Source of the DNA: Anaerovirgula multivorans
GTDB taxonomy: Bacteria > Bacillota > Clostridia > Peptostreptococcales > Natronincolaceae
Reading direction: 5' to 3'
Assembly (NCBI RefSeq): GCF_900188145.1
Contig: NZ_FZOJ01000028.1
Span: 1-64,000, forward strand
Length of the DNA: 64,000 nt
This document shows, in pieces, positions 61,862-64,000 of this stretch. Under the pieces are notes generated by a model. The model saw nothing but the letters and a program-made list of their open reading frames with translations, ran no database searches and had not been told where the DNA came from. How positions within the stretch are numbered: the stretch's first letter is position 1; each line of letters begins with the position of its first letter. Both the position numbers and the translations under genes were made by a program.

Positions 61862-63647
61862 GATTTTTATTAAGAACAAGAATAAAACGATAGACTATGT
61901 ATCTAATAAAGATTTATTGCAAATGTTGTTAGAAAATGAAATATTTGTGGATAATCCCTGTAATGGTAAAGGATCATGTGGCAAATGTAAGATTAGACTT
62001 TTAGAAGGAAATCTACCGGCTATGTCAGAAACAGAAGAGAAGTTTTTAAAAAAGGAAGAAATTATTTCAGGTATAAGACTGTCTTGTTTCGTAGTACCAC
62101 AAGAAGATATTGTAATTGAAGTCTTACAAAAAGAAAGAAAGCATGAGATACTTACAACTGGATATATGCCTAGTTTTGAAATTAACTCTGCAATTCATAA
62201 AGAGACTTTTGAAATAGATAAACCTACATTACAGAATCAAAGTGCATTTGAGGATTCCCTATGCAAGGCATTTGGTATTGAAAAATTTGATTGGCGATTA
62301 TTACAGCAGCATGAAATTACAGATGGAAAAGTCACGGGAGTTTTTAATGATAAAGATTTGATTGGGATTGAGTCAGGTGATACGACAGATCTTCTTTATG
62401 GAGTAGCTATTGATATTGGAACGACGACAGTGGTAGCAGCATTGATTGATATGAAAACTGGTAATGAATTAACCACAGCTTCAATGATTAATCCTCAAAA
62501 AAAATTTGGGCTTGATGTTTTAACTAGAATCACCTATGAACTGGAGAATCCAGGAGATTCTAAAGAAAAGTTGCAGCATGCAATTGTAAATGCTATCAAT
62601 GAGATGATTGAAACTATGTGTAATCAATTTAATATCGACAGAAAATATATATATGAAATTTCTATTGCTGCAAACTGTACAATGATGCATTTTCTTTTGG
62701 GAATTGATGCAACGTCTATAGGAAAGTCTCCCTATGCACCAGTATTTGTAAAATCAAAAAATATACGAGCAAAAGATATTGGTTTAAAGGGATCTCCCGG
62801 TGCAAGATTATATTGTCTTCCAGCCGTGTCATCTTATATAGGGGCGGATATAGTAGCAGGTGCATATGTTTGCCAACTACAAAAAAACAGCGGAAATCTT
62901 TTATTTATAGATATTGGAACCAATGGGGAAATCGTCTTATCCAAGAATGGAAAGCTATTGTCCTGTTCCTGTGCTGCAGGACCAGCTTTAGAGGGCATGA
63001 ATATTAGTTCAGGCATGAGGGCAGCGGAGGGAGCAATTGAAGATATAGAAATCACTGAAAAAGGGATTGAACTTCAAGTAATAGGGAACGAAGAACCCAT
63101 AGGAATATGTGGAAGTGGGATATTAGCTGCTTTGAAAGAGTTAATCCGCATAGGACTTGTAAAAAAAGACGGGGCATTCATAAAAAAGGAAAAACTAGAG
63201 GAAGTAGATTATCGTTATGATATGATCCAATTAGATGAAAAAAAACGAAAATTTGTTTTAAAGAGTGGCCCAGAACAGCTTTTTATTACTCAAGCAGATG
63301 TTCGTCAGGTACAATTAGCAAAAGGAGCTATTCTTTCTGGTTTTTACGCTCTACTAAAACAGGCAAATATTGATATGAATCAGCTTGATAAAATTATGAT
63401 AGCAGGGCAATTTGGAGCTCATTTATCTGCTGATAGTTTAGTAGGAACGGGAATTTTGCCAGAAGAGGTTAAGGACAAAATAGTATATGTAGGGAATTCT
63501 TCTAAAACAGGAGCATATATGGCTCTTATGTCTGTTGAGGCGAAGAAACAAATTGAAGAACTAGCTAATCAAATGGATTATATGGAACTGGGAGCATCGG
63601 AAGGGTATGAGAGACTGTTTGTCCAGTGTCTTCAATTTGGAAATTAG
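61854..63647 (+). CDS. Corrinoid reductive activator (RACo/RamA-like ASKHA protein)
   Basis: A 597-residue protein. An N-terminal [2Fe-2S] ferredoxin domain (about 1-100) has C36, C42, C45 and C78 (NPCNGKGSCGKC; RLSCFV). A middle linker leads to an ASKHA-type ATPase (from about 180: GVAIDIGTTTVVAALID; later FIDIGTNGEIVLSKNGK, and the DUF4445-like C-terminal part AGQFGAHLS). Such proteins use ATP to reduce inactive Co(II) corrinoid back to Co(I). It overlaps the methyltransferase and completes the operon. Confidence 0.92.
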   Translation: MPKIFIKNKNKTIDYVSNKDLLQMLLENEIFVDNPCNGKGSCGKCKIRLLEGNLPAMSETEEKFLKKEEIISGIRLSCFVVPQEDIVIEVLQKERKHEILTTGYMPSFEINSAIHKETFEIDKPTLQNQSAFEDSLCKAFGIEKFDWRLLQQHEITDGKVTGVFNDKDLIGIESGDTTDLLYGVAIDIGTTTVVAALIDMKTGNELTTASMINPQKKFGLDVLTRITYELENPGDSKEKLQHAIVNAINEMIETMCNQFNIDRKYIYEISIAANCTMMHFLLGIDATSIGKSPYAPVFVKSKNIRAKDIGLKGSPGARLYCLPAVSSYIGADIVAGAYVCQLQKNSGNLLFIDIGTNGEIVLSKNGKLLSCSCAAGPALEGMNISSGMRAAEGAIEDIEITEKGIELQVIGNEEPIGICGSGILAALKELIRIGLVKKDGAFIKKEKLEEVDYRYDMIQLDEKKRKFVLKSGPEQLFITQADVRQVQLAKGAILSGFYALLKQANIDMNQLDKIMIAGQFGAHLSADSLVGTGILPEEVKDKIVYVGNSSKTGAYMALMSVEAKKQIEELANQMDYMELGASEGYERLFVQCLQFGN

Positions 63648-64000
63648 AAAAGTATTATACCAGTAAGAAATCATAGAGACAGGTACTTTGATTGGACAAA
63701 AGAATTATGACATAATTCCAAATATAGTACTAGGCAAAAGTATATTGAAGCCATAAGGTACAACTGGTAGATATGTTTCCTCATATGAGGCATTGTGGAG
63801 GTAATAACGCTGTTGCAGAAAGCCTGAGGCAGAAGATATAGAAAAAATGATGACCTGGCACATGAAAAATGATTAGAAAAAGAACAAAGAAAATATGAAA
63901 AGACATAAGCGTGGTTGATACCGAGAGGTAAAGAGACGCTAATGTCTTTTTTATATAAATACAATTTGTTACAGATAATATCCAAGTTATTACACATGTG
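63648..64000 (+). other. Tail of the window after the activator gene
   Basis: Apart from the terminator at 63898 I see no intact gene. Plus-strand readings such as MRHCGGNNAVAESLRQK near 63790 suggest coding debris. Confidence 0.4.
63898..63955 (+). terminator. Terminator of the corrinoid methyltransferase operon
   Basis: AAAAGACATAAGCGT (63898-63912) pairs with ACGCTAATGTCTTTT (63936-63950), one A-A mismatch, followed by TT. Confidence 0.8.

Noticed and set aside
63671..63997. A 108-codon minus-strand frame at the end of the window
   Set aside because: It crosses the operon terminator and is rich in Cys, Ser, Phe and Tyr as expected of an antisense artefact.

Overview
The window looks like chromosome from a low-GC, Gram-positive, anaerobic member of the Clostridia, probably an Alkaliphilus-like or related Clostridiaceae organism. 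The clues are AT-rich DNA, Gram-positive ribosome binding sites (often with TTG/GTG starts), lipoprotein signals, ferredoxin-type ATPases, a cobalamin riboswitch and corrinoid-dependent methyltransferase genes. No rRNA, tRNA, CRISPR array, complete transposon or complete prophage was seen.

Layout. 0.5-3 kb: an AgrA/AgrC-like LytTR regulator and GHKL kinase, then a small FlxA-like protein. 3-10 kb: a WYL regulator, an ECF sigma/anti-sigma pair, a lipoprotein, and a GyrI-like/BtrH-like pair; pieces of the WYL-GyrI-BtrH block occur twice, with complementary losses. 10-12 kb: a TetR regulator between two long palindromes, and a DUF4097 protein. 12-17.4 kb: unknown and decayed genes, including fused fragments of a carbohydrate-binding-type protein and a chemotaxis receptor, a peroxiredoxin, a frameshifted lipoprotein and a pentapeptide-repeat protein. 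17.5-21.9 kb: a DUF5320/DUF134/NifX/ferredoxin-ATPase/Mrp iron-sulfur cluster behind a palindromic promoter. 22-25 kb: a MarR-MATE efflux pair. 25-30.8 kb: an Asp-box exported protein, an OmpR-type two-component system and a FtsX-like permease with its ATPase. 30.8-42 kb: genes under BlaI-type control. 42-44.7 kb: an extra rpsD, an unknown gene and a 1.1-kb RNA-rich gap with a cobalamin riboswitch and several terminators. 44.7-56.2 kb: nikABCDE, a methyltransferase, two exporter-fold ABC proteins, a frameshifted binding protein and a truncated permease, which together resemble metal-chelate uptake. 56.4-64 kb: a TSCPD protein, then a CobW-like GTPase and a corrinoid methyltransferase operon (three UroD-family proteins, a corrinoid protein and a reductive activator).

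Two regulatory systems stand out. First, three promoters (30.8, 37.9 and 40.1 kb) carry the same array of ACTA-N6-TAGT operators at 29-30 bp spacing over TTGACA/TAGTAT boxes. One array precedes a blaI-blaR1-like pair whose sensor half is not a penicillin-binding domain. Another precedes a mixed operon: two sugar-importer permeases, a HlyD-like adaptor, a MacB-like permease and a beta-propeller/solute-binding lipoprotein fusion, without its own ATPase. Second, three other promoters (15.3, 25.0 and 28.1 kb) carry an 11-bp direct repeat ending exactly 5 bp before the -10 box. They precede the frameshifted lipoprotein, the Asp-box protein and the FtsX permease, and are good candidates for control by the response regulator at 25.9 kb. 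The BlaI-controlled hybrid transport system is the best candidate here for an undescribed system.
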